A DNA stretch of 6,930 nt from the NCBI GenBank assembly GCA_913057845.1, contig CAJXPC010000092.1, positions 1 through 6,930 of the forward strand, written 5' to 3'. Shown one piece after another: positions 6,152 to 6,930 of the stretch (within the stretch, counting starts at the first letter, position 1; every line of letters starts with the position of its first letter). The notes beneath the pieces are model-generated. The model made no database searches. It was not told the origin of the DNA and worked only from the letters and a program-made list of their open reading frames with translations. This DNA is from an uncultured Pseudomonadota bacterium. Lineage in GTDB: Bacteria; Pseudomonadota; Gammaproteobacteria; Burkholderiales; Eutrophovitaceae. The position numbers and the translations under genes are program-made.

Positions 6152-6894
6152 CTAGAAGGTGTGTCCAAATTGTTGTGTTTTACCCTCTATTTGGTCAAGG
6201 ATAAGCAATAACGGTTTGAGTGCGTTATACCGCATTGCGACATTACGTGCGTAAGTCAAGAAGCGAGGAGCATCTACAATATAATGATTTTTCCCATCTC
6301 TATGCTTCAGTCTGGAAAATATGCCAAGAACCTTTAGATGTCGCTGCAACCCCATCCACTCCACATCTTCATAAAAGCTTCCAAAGTCCTGCGGAACTGG
6401 CAAAGACGCTTTGCGGGCTTTTTCCCAATATCGAATCGTCCAGTCAAGTACTTGCTCTTCTTCCCAACTTATAAACGCATCCTTAAACAGCGAGATCACG
6501 TCATAGCTTATAGGGCCTATTCGGGCATCTTGAAAATCTAAGATTCCCGGATTTTCTTCACAAACCATCAGGTTTCTTGGCATGTAGTCCCTATGAGTCA
6601 AGACCGTTGGTTGACTCATACAACGTTCTATTATGAGTTTTAGGACGTTATTAAGTGATGACTGAGCATTCTCTTCTAGGGTTATATTTAAGTGTTGTTG
6701 GATATACCAGTTATCAAATAAAGCGAGTTCCTCGCTCATGAGCTCTGCGTTGTAACGACTCAGTAGATCTAATTCGGTGATACTTTGAAGCTTGATGAGT
6801 GCAGTTGTTGCGTCATCGAAAAGCTTGTCAGCGTTTTCATTGTCAAGTGCTTTCAAATAAGTCTCATCACCGAGGTCTGACAACAGCAGGAATA
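6152..6894 (-). CDS. amgK: AmgK-like MurNAc/GlcNAc anomeric kinase (5' end missing)
   Basis: AmgK phosphorylates C1 of MurNAc (and GlcNAc) for cell-wall recycling and supplies MurU. It belongs to the aminoglycoside phosphotransferase fold. The visible 246 residues begin FLLLSDLGDETYL, which is internal family sequence, and full-length members are about 330-340 aa, so roughly the first 90 residues lie beyond the contig. The apparent TTG start at 6883 is a leucine codon, since the frame stays open to the adapter. Catalytic elements are HRDYMPRN (visible residues 100-107, catalytic Asp102 and Asn107) and LDFQDARIGPISYD (118-131, metal-binding Asp119). The C-terminal block EWMGLQRHLKVLGIFSRLKHRDGK is characteristic of this subfamily rather than of antibiotic-modifying APHs. 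The stop is 3 bp before murU. A drug-resistance kinase is unlikely given the pairing with murU. Confidence 0.9.
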
Positions 6895-6930
6895 CTGTCT
6901 CTTATACACATCTGCCGCTGCCGACGAATA
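6895..6930 (-). other. Nextera (Tn5) P5-side adapter; not genomic
   Basis: Bases 6895-6913 (CTGTCTCTTATACACATCT) are the exact reverse complement of the Tn5 mosaic end. Bases 6914-6927 match the read-1 adapter stem GACGCTGCCGACGA except for one change at 6915 (C instead of A), probably a read error. The last three bases (ATA) would be the start of the i5 index. Genomic sequence ends at about 6894, inside amgK. Confidence 0.97.

Larger units (their letters stand above)
49..6894 (-). other. Probable single polycistronic unit amgK-murU-paiB-pepP-ubiH-dusB-fis-purH
   Basis: All eight genes read leftward. The junctions are: 3-bp gap (amgK-murU), stop/start overlap (murU-paiB), 13 bp (paiB-pepP), 4 bp (pepP-ubiH), 59 bp (ubiH-dusB), ATGA overlap (dusB-fis) and 33 bp (fis-purH). 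No intrinsic terminator was found between genes, so cotranscription is likely. An internal start or processing site at the ubiH-dusB gap is the most plausible subdivision. Both ends of the unit lie outside the contig. Confidence 0.6.

Noticed and set aside
6152..6894. Aminoglycoside-resistance phosphotransferase
   Set aside because: The C-terminal family blocks and the immediate murU neighbour fit the AmgK cell-wall recycling kinase, with no sign of mobile DNA nearby.

Overview
This is one contig whose two ends are sequencing-library adapter, not genome. Bases 1-48 are the P7-side Nextera (Tn5) adapter with its index, and 6895-6930 are the reverse complement of the P5-side adapter. The genomic insert is therefore about 49-6894, and the genes at both ends (purH and amgK) are cut by the contig boundary rather than broken in the organism.

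The insert is a tightly packed run of eight genes, all on the minus strand. In transcription order (high to low coordinate) they are: amgK (MurNAc/GlcNAc anomeric kinase, 5' end missing), murU (MurNAc-1-phosphate uridylyltransferase), a PaiB-family FMN-binding protein, pepP (Xaa-Pro aminopeptidase P), ubiH (ubiquinone-pathway flavin hydroxylase), dusB (tRNA-dihydrouridine synthase), fis (nucleoid protein) and purH (AICAR transformylase/IMP cyclohydrolase, 3' end missing). Most junctions are overlaps or gaps under 15 bp. The only larger gaps are ubiH-dusB (59 bp) and fis-purH (33 bp). There is no stretch over 300 bp without a gene, and no tRNA, rRNA, CRISPR, IS element or recognisable intrinsic terminator.

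The organism is very probably a beta- or gammaproteobacterium. The dusB-fis pair, the pepP-ubiH pair, and an AmgK/MurU salvage pathway that E. coli lacks all point there. From memory, the combined order pepP-ubiH-dusB-fis-purH is more typical of Betaproteobacteria than of enterics or Pseudomonas, but this was not searched. Base composition is moderate, roughly mid-40s % GC by eye.

The genes are mostly housekeeping: cell-wall sugar recycling (AmgK then MurU, giving UDP-MurNAc without MurA/MurB), peptide turnover, ubiquinone synthesis, tRNA modification, chromosome organisation and purine synthesis. I see no new multi-gene system. Two things stand out. One is a long inverted repeat, two 14-nt arms interrupted by a 2-nt bulge, that fills most of the ubiH-dusB gap and would form a leader hairpin ahead of dusB-fis. 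The other is the placement of an uncharacterised PaiB-family gene inside the conserved cluster, overlapping the end of murU.
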